Under the pieces are notes generated by a model that was given only the letters and a program-made list of their open reading frames with translations, had not been told where the DNA came from and made no database searches. Of a DNA stretch of 64,000 bases, positions 7,396 through 15,583 are shown one piece after another. The position numbers and the translations under genes are program-made. Source of the DNA: Atopobiaceae bacterium (lineage in GTDB: Bacteria; Actinomycetota; Coriobacteriia; Coriobacteriales; Atopobiaceae); assembly GCA_017545665.1 (NCBI GenBank), contig JAFWKQ010000039.1, forward strand, positions 50,504 through 114,503, read 5' to 3'. Within the stretch, counting starts at the first letter, position 1; the number at the start of each line of letters is the position of its first letter.

Positions 7396-7988
7396 AATTG
7401 TACTTCCTTTCCCTTGCGTTTTGCCCGGGCACCTGTTGCTCGGACGGCCTACATAAGAACATGTCTTTTTCTCTGCTATGACATGCCTTATTACCAATGT
7501 ACATCAATTCGACACAATTGCAACAGTTAATCGCCAAAATCGGTAATCAACGGTCACTCGCTATGGTGTGGTTGAATTGACAAAATGCAATTATAAGCAT
7601 TTTGTTGGTTTAGCATGACTACAATCTGTAATGCGCCCTATTTGGCGGGCGAGTGGTGATTTACGTATTAAATGGTGCGTTCCTACCTCCTTTTTATGCG
7701 ATTTCTTCCTTTGTTTTGAAAGCGAACGCGGAACGAAGTACCGCTGGCCCAGAAATCTCGACGTCTTTTGAATTCAAATGACCAAAAAATAGTTAATCAG
7801 TGGGCAACTAAGTCTTTTTTGTACTTATTTGCATGAGCCGTATACCTACTTTTTCGCGCATTCACAAAATACATGACTAATTTTCTTTTGGACATGTACT
7901 ATTGTCATGTTGGGGTTATTTGTTTCATTCTTTGCTCAAGCGCCTTTGGTAACAAATCTTTTCTACAGGCCGTCACAAGAAGAAAACG
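7396..7988. promoter_or_regulatory. Divergent control region of PTS operon and GntR gene
   Basis: A 593-base AT-rich stretch, clearly lower in GC than its surroundings, separates the leftward PTS genes from the rightward regulator. It holds the inverted repeat described at 7581-7604 and several ACATG/CATGT half-sites (for example GACATGTACTATTGTCATG at 7891-7909). No open frame looks coding. This layout, a regulator facing its target, suggests that the GntR protein binds here. Confidence 0.6.
7581..7604 (-). promoter_or_regulatory. Inverted repeat overlapping a -10 box; likely GntR operator
   Basis: CAAAATGC and GCATTTTG are perfect 8-base arms around an 8-base centre. On the minus strand the centre contains TATAAT (complement of 7590-7595), so a bound protein would cover the -10 box of the PTS operon. 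No good -35 box is visible at 16-18 bases, which fits a promoter needing activation or a weak promoter. Confidence 0.5.
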
Positions 7989-8702
7989 ATGGACAAGTAC
8001 GAAAACATAGTTCAGAGTCTCCGGCAGCAAATTGCCCGCGGCGCATACGGCCCAGGCGATCGGCTTCCCACCATCCCCCAACTCTGCGACACCTATGGCG
8101 TGAGTAAGATAACGGTAAAGCGCGCCATGGACAAGCTGGAGCTGCAGGGCCTGGTAACACGGAGGCGCGGTTCGGGCACCTATGTTACGGGCTTGCCGCA
8201 GGGAATGGACGGTTCGGGCGGTGTAACGGGCAAGCTGCGCGGCTTTACTGCCGAGCGAGAGGCACGCGGCGAACGCGTAGACACCTTGGTGAGGAAGTTC
8301 GACGTTACCCCCGCCAAGGCTGGCATCGCGCGCGATCTGAGCTTGCAACCAGGCGAGCTCTGCTACCACATAGAGCGCACCCTGTATGCCGACGGCATCC
8401 CCGTCCAGGACCAGACGCTCCACATTCCCTTGCAGGTTGTGCCGAACTTGCTCAGGCGCCACGCCGAGGGCTCCATCTACAAGTACATAGAGGAAGAGCT
8501 GGGACTCCGCATTGCCAGCGCCCATCGTCGCGTTATTGCAATTCGTCCTAGCGAGGACGCAGCCGAGCACCTGCAAATAGATACGAGCGACGCCATTCTT
8601 AAGATCTTTCAGACAACCTACTTGGACGACGGGCGCCCCTGCGAGAGGTCTGTGAGCCTGCATGTTCCAAGCTACGAGTACCTTAGCATTAGCACGCGCT
8701 AG
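7989..8702 (+). CDS. GntR-family regulator with UTRA domain, probable PTS regulator
   Basis: 237 aa. Residues 1-70 are a winged helix: GDRLPTIPQLCDTYGVSKITV, then KRAMDKLELQGLVTRRRGSGTYV, the typical GntR pattern. Residues about 85-235 are a UTRA effector domain, which in HutC-type members binds a sugar phosphate or similar small ligand (VERTLYADGIPVQ-like block, final LHVPSYEYLSIS). It is transcribed away from the PTS genes across the 593-base control region. The expected role is to sense the phosphosugar delivered by that PTS and release or activate the operon. Start at the ATG at 7989 after AAGAAG. Confidence 0.85.
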   Translation: MDKYENIVQSLRQQIARGAYGPGDRLPTIPQLCDTYGVSKITVKRAMDKLELQGLVTRRRGSGTYVTGLPQGMDGSGGVTGKLRGFTAEREARGERVDTLVRKFDVTPAKAGIARDLSLQPGELCYHIERTLYADGIPVQDQTLHIPLQVVPNLLRRHAEGSIYKYIEEELGLRIASAHRRVIAIRPSEDAAEHLQIDTSDAILKIFQTTYLDDGRPCERSVSLHVPSYEYLSISTR

Positions 8703-8760
8703 CTAGGAAAACGCGAAAGGAACGCACGTGTCATCCAGCAATATAAGCCGCATCGAAGTT

Positions 8761-8841
8761 GGGTACAAAGGGGACTGTCCCCTTTGTCCCGCTTTTACGT
8801 TTTGGGTACAAAGGGGACTGTCCCCTTTGTGCCGCTTTTTT
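8761..8841. repeat. Family B palindromic repeat, two units
   Basis: Two copies of GGGTACAAAGGGGACTGTCC followed by CCTTTGTSCCGCTTTT, 44 bases apart. Each is a hairpin with stem ACAAAGGGGAC/GTCCCCTTTGT and a T-run. They lie just upstream of the coaX ribosome site. Further copies are at 27766-27800 and inside the GH2 gene at 33449-33523. Confidence 0.85.
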
Positions 8842-8858
8842 CGCAACGAGGAGGAGCC

Positions 8859-9641
8859 ATGCTTCTGACCATAGACGTCGGTAACACGCAAACGACCATT
8901 GGGCTGTTTGAGGATGACGGCACCAGTACCACGGGATGGCGCATGCCCACACTGCACACCGACACGTCCGACAGCCTGCGCTCCCGCCTGCACGGCTACT
9001 TTGCCATGGACGGCCTTGCGCTCGATGCCGTAACCGATGCCGCCGTCGCAAGCGTGGTGCCAGTCCTTACCCGCGCATGGCTGCGTTGCTTCCAGCGCAT
9101 GCTCGGCCACGACCCACTGCTGGTAGGGCCAGGCGCAAGCTGCGGAATGCCCATTGACCTCAAAAATCCCAGACGGGTGGGCGCCGACCGCATAGCCAAT
9201 GCCGTTGCCGCCAAGCAACGCTATGGCTCGCCCGTTATCGTAGTGGACTTTGGCACGGCGACGAACATAGACGTCGTTGATGAGAAGGGCGCATATAGGG
9301 GCGGGACCATTGGCCCAGGCCTGATCTTGTCGGCAGATGCGCTGTTTGCTCGCGCTGCCAAGCTTTCCAGCGTGCCCATAGAGATGCCACCGCACGCTCT
9401 GGGCGATTCCACCGAGACCGCATTGCAGTCGGGTCTGGTCATTGGCGCAGCCGCGCAGGCAGAGGGGTTGGTGTCGCGCATTAAGGACGAGCTGGGTCTT
9501 GCGGACGCCACCGTGGTGGGCACCGGAGGGCTCGCTCGTACCGTAAGCGCAGCCACGGACCTGTTTGACGTAATAGACCCCAACCTCACGCTTCGTGGCA
9601 TTCGCGAAATCTGGCGCTGGCAGCGCGAACACGGCGCATAG
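8859..9641 (+). CDS. coaX: Type III pantothenate kinase
   Basis: 260 aa, full length for CoaX. It phosphorylates pantothenate, the first step of coenzyme A synthesis; type III enzymes are not feedback-inhibited by CoA and need a monovalent cation. The ASKHA-fold motifs are present: phosphate-1 DVGNTQTTIGLF at the N-terminus, GADRIANAVAA with the catalytic Asp, phosphate-2 VVDFGTATNIDVV and GGTIGPGL. The ATG at 8859 follows GAGGAG directly; the open frame upstream is only repeat sequence. It appears monocistronic or weakly coupled to folP-folK. Confidence 0.95.
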   Translation: MLLTIDVGNTQTTIGLFEDDGTSTTGWRMPTLHTDTSDSLRSRLHGYFAMDGLALDAVTDAAVASVVPVLTRAWLRCFQRMLGHDPLLVGPGASCGMPIDLKNPRRVGADRIANAVAAKQRYGSPVIVVDFGTATNIDVVDEKGAYRGGTIGPGLILSADALFARAAKLSSVPIEMPPHALGDSTETALQSGLVIGAAAQAEGLVSRIKDELGLADATVVGTGGLARTVSAATDLFDVIDPNLTLRGIREIWRWQREHGA

Positions 9642-9766
9642 TTGACCACAGCCGCAAGAACACATTATCCGTTTGTTATATAATTCCACCGTCCAGGCGT
9701 GCCACGTGTGGCTTTTTCCAAAACGGCTACAATGAGTGCATTGCTGTGTTGACGAAGGATGTAGAA

Positions 9767-11188
9767 ATGCTGCGAGATAACTATGCTACCTGGCAATGCG
9801 GATCGCACAGCCTGTCGCTGGCACGCCCCCGCGTTATGGGCATCCTCAACGTGATACCCGACTCCTTTTCCGACGGCGGCGAGAACGAGGATCCCGACGA
9901 CGCCATTGGCACAGCCATGCGCATGTTGGACGAGGGCGCCGACATAATAGATGTGGGCGGTGAATCCACTCGCCCCGGTGCCGAGCCGGTTTCTCCCGAT
10001 GACGAGATGGACCGCGTGGCACCCGTAGTGGAGGCACTCTGCGATCGCGGGGCCATCGTTTCCATAGACACGCGCCATGCGGAAGTGGCTCGCACATGCG
10101 TCGAGCTGGGCGCCTCCATTATTAACGACGTGTCGGGATTCACCGACCCCGCCATGGTGGAGGTTGCCCAAGAATACGAATGCGGCCTGGTGGTGGTGCA
10201 CTGGAATCGCAAGTCCGGCGCAAGCACACGCAAGTCGGTGCAGCTCTATTCCAACCATCCAGCACGTCGCGTCATGCCCAGCGCACGACGCTTTACCCTA
10301 CCCGACGAGGCGCCGCTCATGCGCGAGGTAATGGGCTTTTTGGGCGACCGCGCGCGCATCCTCATGCGCGCAGGCGTAGCCCACGACCGCATCTGCGTCG
10401 ATCCAGGCCCAGGGTTCAACAAAGGCGCCGACGATGATGTTATTATTCAGCGCAACACCAAGCTGCTCTCTTCCATGGGGTATCCAGTTCTTACGGCCGT
10501 GTCGCGCAAGCGCTGCGTGGGCGCGGTTACCGGAGTCGAGGACCCCAAGGGCCGCGAGGCAGGCACGCTGGGCATGTGTCTGAGCGCCATCGTAAGCGGC
10601 TCTCGCATACTGCGCGTGCACAACGTTTCGGCGGCATTTCAGGCCATAAGCTCATACTGGGCGGTATCGCACCCGGACTCCAGACAGGGATTCGTATCGC
10701 TGGGATCCAACGTGGGCAACAGGCTGGAATACCTGGCACAAGCCGCCAAGCTCATAGACAAGCTCCCGCTTACGTGCGTAACGGCAGTAAGCAAGGCCTA
10801 CGAGACGGAACCGGCCTATGGCATAGCCACACCGGTGGCAAACGCCGTTGCCGAGATTCACACGGAGCTGCATCCGCTGGTGCTTTTGGACAAGCTCTTG
10901 GACATCGAGAATCAACTCGGCCGCGTGCGCGATCCGCAAACGGCTGGCCACGGGCCGCGCACCATAGACTGTGACCTGTGCTGGATCGAGGGCGAGGAGC
11001 ATCACGGCAAGCGTCTTGAGCTGCCGCATCCTGGCCTAGGCGAACGCGACTACGTGCTTGTGCCCATGGAAGACCTCATGGCCGACCCCGTGCGCTTTCT
11101 CACGCATTCCGGCATTGCCGTAAAGGACGTGGAGGACCGCGTGGGCAAGGTCATCGCCGAACTGGGTCCCATAGCCTGGGAGAGCTAG
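9767..11188 (+). CDS. folP-folK: Bifunctional dihydropteroate synthase / HPPK fusion
   Basis: 473 aa from the ATG at 9767 (AAGGAT upstream); a GTG at 9746 would add seven residues. Residues about 20-300 are dihydropteroate synthase: MGILNVIPDSFSDGG, DVGGESTRPGA and NDVSGF form the pterin site. Residues about 305-460 are 6-hydroxymethyl-7,8-dihydropterin pyrophosphokinase: SLGSNVGNR, ETEPAYG and GPRTIDCDL with the metal Asp residues. HPPK normally precedes DHPS in the pathway, so the fusion couples two successive steps of folate synthesis. The domain order DHPS-HPPK is the reverse of the fungal/plant order. It is followed after 3 bases by the BPL-like gene. Confidence 0.95.
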   Translation: MLRDNYATWQCGSHSLSLARPRVMGILNVIPDSFSDGGENEDPDDAIGTAMRMLDEGADIIDVGGESTRPGAEPVSPDDEMDRVAPVVEALCDRGAIVSIDTRHAEVARTCVELGASIINDVSGFTDPAMVEVAQEYECGLVVVHWNRKSGASTRKSVQLYSNHPARRVMPSARRFTLPDEAPLMREVMGFLGDRARILMRAGVAHDRICVDPGPGFNKGADDDVIIQRNTKLLSSMGYPVLTAVSRKRCVGAVTGVEDPKGREAGTLGMCLSAIVSGSRILRVHNVSAAFQAISSYWAVSHPDSRQGFVSLGSNVGNRLEYLAQAAKLIDKLPLTCVTAVSKAYETEPAYGIATPVANAVAEIHTELHPLVLLDKLLDIENQLGRVRDPQTAGHGPRTIDCDLCWIEGEEHHGKRLELPHPGLGERDYVLVPMEDLMADPVRFLTHSGIAVKDVEDRVGKVIAELGPIAWES

Positions 11189-11191
11189 CAT

Positions 11192-11710
11192 ATGGCCCCG
11201 GACGACGCCATGCAACAAATTACGCTTCGCCCCGCCGTTGGCATGGGGCAAATGATGGCGATTCCTTACGTCGTGGCACTCGGCGTGTGCGACGCGTTGC
11301 CAAACGCAGGTATCGCCTGGCCCTACGACGTGGTGGATGCCGCCACGGGCGCGCCCGTTACCGGCGTGCAGACGCGTGGCGGATACGACAACGAGGGCAT
11401 GTTCGTGCGCGTGGAGCTAACGCTTGGTGAAGAGGTGGCCCAGGACGCGCTCGCCGCGGTGGAAAGTCGCGTTGAGTCGTGGGCACGGGGCTCTTCCGTG
11501 GCTCCGCTGGCCTCGATCCTGGGACCATACGCAAACAAACTTGTCGATCTGGGCGCAGAGGTGGACGTTCTCTTTCCCAACGGCAACGTGCATGCGCACG
11601 GAACGTTTGTGGGCGTAGACGTGTGGGGCCGCGCCACGGTACGCCTTGCTTCGGGAGAGGATCTTGAGTTTGCGCCCGAGAAGTATCGGATTGCAAGGTC
11701 GCAGACATAG
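11192..11710 (+). CDS. Shortened biotin-protein-ligase-like protein
   Basis: 172 aa. The N-terminal LRPAVGMGQMMAIPYVVALG aligns by eye with the helix that follows the biotin loop in BirA; GIAWPYDVVDAATGAPVTGV corresponds to the KWPNDL..G.K..GIL block, with Pro-Tyr-Asp in place of Pro-Asn-Asp. Residues about 120-168 (DVLFPNGNVHAHG, VDVWGRATVRLASGE) look like the BirA C-terminal SH3-like domain. The first third of a BPL, including the biotinyl-AMP GRGRxGR loop, is absent, and the catalytic Lys before WP is replaced by Ala. It is therefore probably not an active ligase. It is tightly coupled to folP-folK. Family match is moderate, function unknown. Confidence 0.6.
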   Translation: MAPDDAMQQITLRPAVGMGQMMAIPYVVALGVCDALPNAGIAWPYDVVDAATGAPVTGVQTRGGYDNEGMFVRVELTLGEEVAQDALAAVESRVESWARGSSVAPLASILGPYANKLVDLGAEVDVLFPNGNVHAHGTFVGVDVWGRATVRLASGEDLEFAPEKYRIARSQT

Positions 11711-11716
11711 GGCGGA

Positions 11717-11857
11717 AGCCTACTCCCAGAGAGCGGTCAGGTCCGCGAGGGGGTGCTGGAAAGCAAGCCGTGCGAGTTTCCACGCGAAGCGTGGACTGTT
11801 TGAGCACGGCGCTTTCCACACCGCCGGAAGGGCCTGACCGCTCTCTGGGAGTAGGCT
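11717..11857. repeat. 141-nt near-perfect hairpin between convergent genes
   Basis: The outer 25 bases AGCCTACTCCCAGAGAGCGG... are exactly matched by the inverted copy at 11833-11857. Inside, GGTGCTGGAAAGC pairs with GCTTTCCACACC, CCGTGC with GCACGG, and CCACGC/GCGTGG closes the tip. Nearly the whole region is self-complementary. There is no T-run on either strand. It may be a single-copy MITE, a structured RNA or a two-way transcription barrier. Confidence 0.8.
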
Positions 11858-11898
11858 CCCATGCATCGCCATACCAAGTGGGCAAAGGTACCGTTTCG

Positions 11899-12636
11899 TT
11901 ACCAGTCGAAGGCCTTGGCTATGTTGCACGCCAACACGACGTCTGCCATTGAGTCTTGCGGGGTGGGCTGCAGATTGCAAATGACGATCTTGTCTCCACG
12001 GAAGTACTGCACCAAGCCGGCGGCAGGATATACCACCAAAGACGTTCCGCCAATTATGAGCAGGTCGGCCGAGGCAATGGAGCGCACGGCACCCTGGATT
12101 ACCCGCTCGTCCAAGCCCTCCTCGTACAGCACGACGTCGGGCTTAACCTCGCCGCCGCACTTCTGGCAGTGCGGCACGCCCGTGGTGCCAAGCACCCACT
12201 CGGCGGAATACACCTCGCCACAGCGCCGACAGATGTTGCGATGCACGGACCCATGCAGCTCCCATACACGCTTGGAGCCGGCCATCTGGTGCAGTCCGTC
12301 AATGTTTTGCGTAACCACCGCGCTCACCTTGCCCTGCTGCTCCAACTCGGCAAGCTTGGTGTGCGCGCGACACGGCTTGGCATCCACCGCAACCATACAC
12401 GCGCGATAGAAATCGAAGAACTCCTTGGTATGCGTCTTATAGAAGGTGTGCGAGAGCATGGTTTCGGGCGGATACGAGAACTTCTGGCTATACAAACCGT
12501 TTGGCGAGCGGAAGTCGGGTATGCCGCTGGCCGTGCTCACGCCCGCTCCGCCGAAGAATACCACGTTGTTGGCTGCCTCCACACACGCTTTCAGCTCGAG
12601 GGCTGCCTCCTGCTCGTTGGAAATTGTCTTTCCCAT
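11899..12636 (-). CDS. cobB: NAD-dependent protein deacylase, Sir2 family
   Basis: 245 aa. It removes acyl groups from lysine using NAD, giving nicotinamide and O-acyl-ADP-ribose. The Rossmann motif GAGVSTASGIPDFRS, the TQNIDGLHQMAG block, the catalytic His in ELHGSVHRN, and the zinc cysteines CRRC and CQKC are all present, as is GTSLVVYPAAG. It resembles the bacterial SirTM-unlike class II/U type of about 240 aa. The ATG at 12636 is preceded by GGGGAG (AAAGGGGAGCGGCGT). It diverges from the patatin gene across about 110 bases and converges on the BPL-like gene across the hairpin. Confidence 0.95.
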   Translation of the reverse strand: MGKTISNEQEAALELKACVEAANNVVFFGGAGVSTASGIPDFRSPNGLYSQKFSYPPETMLSHTFYKTHTKEFFDFYRACMVAVDAKPCRAHTKLAELEQQGKVSAVVTQNIDGLHQMAGSKRVWELHGSVHRNICRRCGEVYSAEWVLGTTGVPHCQKCGGEVKPDVVLYEEGLDERVIQGAVRSIASADLLIIGGTSLVVYPAAGLVQYFRGDKIVICNLQPTPQDSMADVVLACNIAKAFDW

Positions 12637-12745
12637 ACGCCGCTCCCCTTTCCGGTTCCAAGGCACCCTCTTGCGGCGGGCCGACAAAGGACGCCTCTGT
12701 GGTAAATTGTTGCACTTGAATACTATCGTACGACGGAGGGCAACC

Positions 12746-13711
12746 ATGGAGCTCACCACAAACGTAGACGGCTGCGCATTGGTGTTTGAGGGCGGCGGAT
12801 ATCGAGCGGGATACACCGCAGGCATGGCAAACGTGCTGCTGGAGGAAGGCATCTACTTCCCCTTTGTGTGCGGTCTTTCGGCTGGGGCGTCCAATACCGT
12901 TGACTACCTCTCGCGCGACCAATGGCGTACGCATTGGGCTTTTACGAGCCTTGCGGGAGACCCGCAGGCAGGCGGAAGCCGCAGTGTGCTTACGGGAAAC
13001 GGCTACATTAACGGCGACTACTGCTACCGCGGGATAATCGAGCAGGGTGTTGCGCCGTTCGATTGGACGACGTTTATGAGCAATCCCGCCGACTTTCGCA
13101 TCCAGTCGTTCCAACGCGACACGGGCCTCACCGTAACCTGGGGCAAGGAGGACGTCTCGAGCATTTTTGACCTCATTGACCGCGTACGAGCCAGCTCCAC
13201 GCTTCCCTGGCTCATGAATCCCATTGAGGTAGACGGACAGGTTATGCTCGACGGTGGCTTGGGCCGCGGTGCAGGACTCCCCCTCTGGATGGCCGAGGAT
13301 GCCGGATTCGAGAAGTTTCTCTTTTTAACAACGCGCCCAGTGGGATATCGCAAGGAGCCCTTTGAAGGAGCGGCGCGTCAGGCCATCCTGCGACTTACCT
13401 CGCATTACCCGCATATGAGAAAAGCCCTGCTCACTCGTGCCGAGCGTTATAACGAGGAGCAGAAGCGCATAGAGCGCCTGGCGGAGGAGGGGCGTTGCCT
13501 TATCGTACGCCCCGACAACATGTTTGTGGAGAGCACCACGTTTGACGTTGCGAAGCTGGAGGCATCTTACGCCGCGGGACACGCACAGGCGCTACGCGAG
13601 TTACCCCGATGGCGCGAGTTTTTGTTTGGGTCGGAAACAGCGGGACCACGCTCACGCCGTGCGCCCGATCGACCGCTATACGGCGATGCCGACTATCTGT
13701 GGCTACAGTAA
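12746..13711 (+). CDS. Patatin-like phospholipase family protein
   Basis: 321 aa with no signal peptide or membrane segment, as in the YjjU/RssA-like cytosolic group. The catalytic features of patatins are in order: oxyanion hole GGGYRAG (residues 15-21), nucleophile elbow GLSAGAS, and the catalytic Asp in LDGGLG near residue 172. It probably hydrolyses an acyl ester of a lipid, substrate unknown. The ATG at 12746 has GGAGGG upstream. It stands next to the divergent sirtuin gene and 70 bases upstream of exonuclease III. Confidence 0.9.
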   Translation: MELTTNVDGCALVFEGGGYRAGYTAGMANVLLEEGIYFPFVCGLSAGASNTVDYLSRDQWRTHWAFTSLAGDPQAGGSRSVLTGNGYINGDYCYRGIIEQGVAPFDWTTFMSNPADFRIQSFQRDTGLTVTWGKEDVSSIFDLIDRVRASSTLPWLMNPIEVDGQVMLDGGLGRGAGLPLWMAEDAGFEKFLFLTTRPVGYRKEPFEGAARQAILRLTSHYPHMRKALLTRAERYNEEQKRIERLAEEGRCLIVRPDNMFVESTTFDVAKLEASYAAGHAQALRELPRWREFLFGSETAGPRSRRAPDRPLYGDADYLWLQ

Positions 13712-13781
13712 TCTATTGTAAGGGTCATCCGCGAATGTAGGCTCCTGCGAGACGCCCTGTTGCAAACGAAAGGAGAGCGCC

Positions 13782-14567
13782 ATGCCCAACAGCAAGATCA
13801 AGCTCGTATCGTGGAACGTAAACGGCCTGCGTGCCGTACTAAAGAAGGACCCTGGCTTTGAGGAAATCTTTGGGACGCTCGACGCCGACGTATTCGCCAT
13901 CCAGGAAACCAAGCTGCAGGACGATCAGCGCGCCAAGCTGGGGTTGGAGTTCGACGGCTACGCGCAAACGTGGAACTTTGCCGAGCGTAAGGGCTATTCA
14001 GGCACCGCAGTGTTTAGCCGCGAGGAACCGCTGCAGGTCGTGCGACACATTGGCTGCGAGGTAGCCGACGACGAGGGACGCGTGTGCGCCTTGGAGTTTA
14101 ACAAGTACTGGTTCGTAAACGTATACACGCCCAACGCACAAAACGAGCTAAAGCGCATAGACGCTCGCCTGGCGTGGGATGCACGCTATCGCGACTTCCT
14201 ATGCGAGCTTGCCGCGGAAAAGCCCGTGGTTACCTGCGGCGACTACAACGTAGCCCACAACGAGATAGACCTCAAGAACCCAGGCCCCAACCGCGGCAAC
14301 GCGGGCTTCTCGGATGAGGAGCGCGAAAGCTTTGGCAAGCTGCTCGATGCTGGGTTTGTGGACACGTTCCGCGCACGGCATCCCGACGTTACGGGCGCTT
14401 ACAGCTGGTGGAGCTATCGCTTTAACGCGCGTAAGAACAACGCAGGCTGGCGCATCGACTACTTCCTCGTGAGCGAGAGCATTGCCGATTGCGTAACGAG
14501 CGCAAGCATATACCCCGAGGTTTTTGGTTCCGACCACTGTCCGGTAGGGCTAACCATAGAGCTGTAG
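13782..14567 (+). CDS. xth: Exodeoxyribonuclease III / AP endonuclease
   Basis: 261 aa, full length. It cuts abasic sites and resects 3' ends in base-excision repair. The endonuclease/exonuclease/phosphatase fold motifs are all seen: SWNVNGLRA, the metal Glu in IQETKLQ, GDYNVAHNEIDL, WRIDYFLVS and the terminal SDHCPV. The ATG is preceded by AAGGAG. It ends four bases before a family A palindrome, which likely terminates both this gene and the convergent PHP gene. It complements Nth at 61.3 kb in the same pathway. Confidence 0.97.
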   Translation: MPNSKIKLVSWNVNGLRAVLKKDPGFEEIFGTLDADVFAIQETKLQDDQRAKLGLEFDGYAQTWNFAERKGYSGTAVFSREEPLQVVRHIGCEVADDEGRVCALEFNKYWFVNVYTPNAQNELKRIDARLAWDARYRDFLCELAAEKPVVTCGDYNVAHNEIDLKNPGPNRGNAGFSDEERESFGKLLDAGFVDTFRARHPDVTGAYSWWSYRFNARKNNAGWRIDYFLVSESIADCVTSASIYPEVFGSDHCPVGLTIEL

Positions 14568-14571
14568 CGCG

Positions 14572-14608
14572 AAAAGCTGACAAGGGGACAGGTCACTTGT
14601 CAGCTTTT
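14572..14608. repeat. Family A palindrome shared by two convergent gene ends
   Basis: One AAAAGCTGACAAGGGGACAG/GTCACTTGTCAGCTTTT unit. It supplies the last codons and the TGA stop of the PHP gene on the minus strand, and starts 5 bases after the xth stop on the plus strand. Confidence 0.9.
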
Positions 14609-15418
14609 CGCGATTCCATCGAGCACATTGAGGAAGGACTCCCTGCTTCGCGTGGCCACGAGCTCGCGCGGAAAGTGAATCTCGTCCAGCAGCGCGGCAA
14701 CGGCGTCAAAGCGCCCCACGTCACAGGCTATGTGGGCATCGCTTCCCGTGGCAATGCCAACCCCCAGCTCGGCGCAGCGACAAGCGATGTGGCGGCAGGC
14801 CTCCTTGCGAGCCTTGTCGTAGTGACGTGCAAAGCTGTGCTCATTTATCTCTATGAGCTTGCCCAGGTCCTTTGCGGCAGTGAGCACCGTGTCCACATCA
14901 AAGGGCACGCCCGCGCGGCCAACGTGCCCCAGCATGAGCACCTTGGAATCCTCCAACGCGCGCACGTACATGTTTGTGGTTTGGGAAAGCGTGGCATCGT
15001 AGGTAAAGTCGTCGTTGTGGATGCTCGCTATGGCGTAATCGATTCCTCGCCACACATGTTCCTGCAACGACATGAGCCGTTTGAACGTACGGCCGGTAAT
15101 GCCCTTGTGCATGGGGATGTCCCAGCCAAACAGATGGCCCTCCAAGTCCACGATGTCGGCCTCCGCGCCCCGCAAGACGTACATGCCATCCCACTCGCGC
15201 GGCCATACCTCAAAGTTGATGAAGTGCTGATAATCGCGCAGGTACATGGGGTTGTTTGGAGACGAGGCACTTATCATTGCCGAATAGTGGTCGGTGGAGC
15301 CTAAAAGCTCAAGCCCCGCCGCCTTGGCTGCCTCCACACATTCGCCAATCGTGGAATAGGCATGGCGTGAGAAGATCGTATGGGTATGCGTGTCGCATGC
15401 GAACGTGGGGGATGACAT
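14600..15418 (-). CDS. PHP-domain phosphoesterase, YcdX-like
   Basis: 272 aa. A PHP (polymerase and histidinol phosphatase) metallo-phosphoesterase with the trinuclear metal site: DTHTHTIFSRHAYST at the N-terminus, STDHYSAM, GAEADIVD, ASIHNDDF, LMLGHVGR, EINEHS and GSDAHI. This set matches the YcdX/HisJ-related group. Substrate is unknown; histidinol phosphate is unlikely since no his genes are near. The ATG at 15418 after AGAGAG is preferred to a GTG 42 bases upstream. Its C-terminus Lys-Ser-stop is encoded by the family A repeat. Confidence 0.85.
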   Translation of the reverse strand: MSSPTFACDTHTHTIFSRHAYSTIGECVEAAKAAGLELLGSTDHYSAMISASSPNNPMYLRDYQHFINFEVWPREWDGMYVLRGAEADIVDLEGHLFGWDIPMHKGITGRTFKRLMSLQEHVWRGIDYAIASIHNDDFTYDATLSQTTNMYVRALEDSKVLMLGHVGRAGVPFDVDTVLTAAKDLGKLIEINEHSFARHYDKARKEACRHIACRCAELGVGIATGSDAHIACDVGRFDAVAALLDEIHFPRELVATRSRESFLNVLDGIAKS

Positions 15419-15583
15419 CTGCGGCTCTCTCTTTGCGTTGGGTGCGTACGGTACGACCATACCACGACGCGACCTTGCAATCCGATGGCGATTCCCGCGC
15501 TTCCCGCAGAATCATGGCCAACATCGTGGAGGTCGTTGTCATTTGGACCATTCTCTTGTCTTCTGAAGACCTGCGGTTGACTG

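Noticed and set aside
8761..8858. Upstream extension of coaX encoding KGTVPFVP peptides
   Set aside because: The peptide comes from the family B repeat; the true CoaX N-terminus DVGNT starts right after a good ribosome site at 8859.
11717..11857. SRP (4.5S) RNA
   Set aside because: It has a GGTCAGGTCC-like string, but lacks the GGAAGCAGCC tetraloop helix 8 signature and is a near-perfect rod instead.
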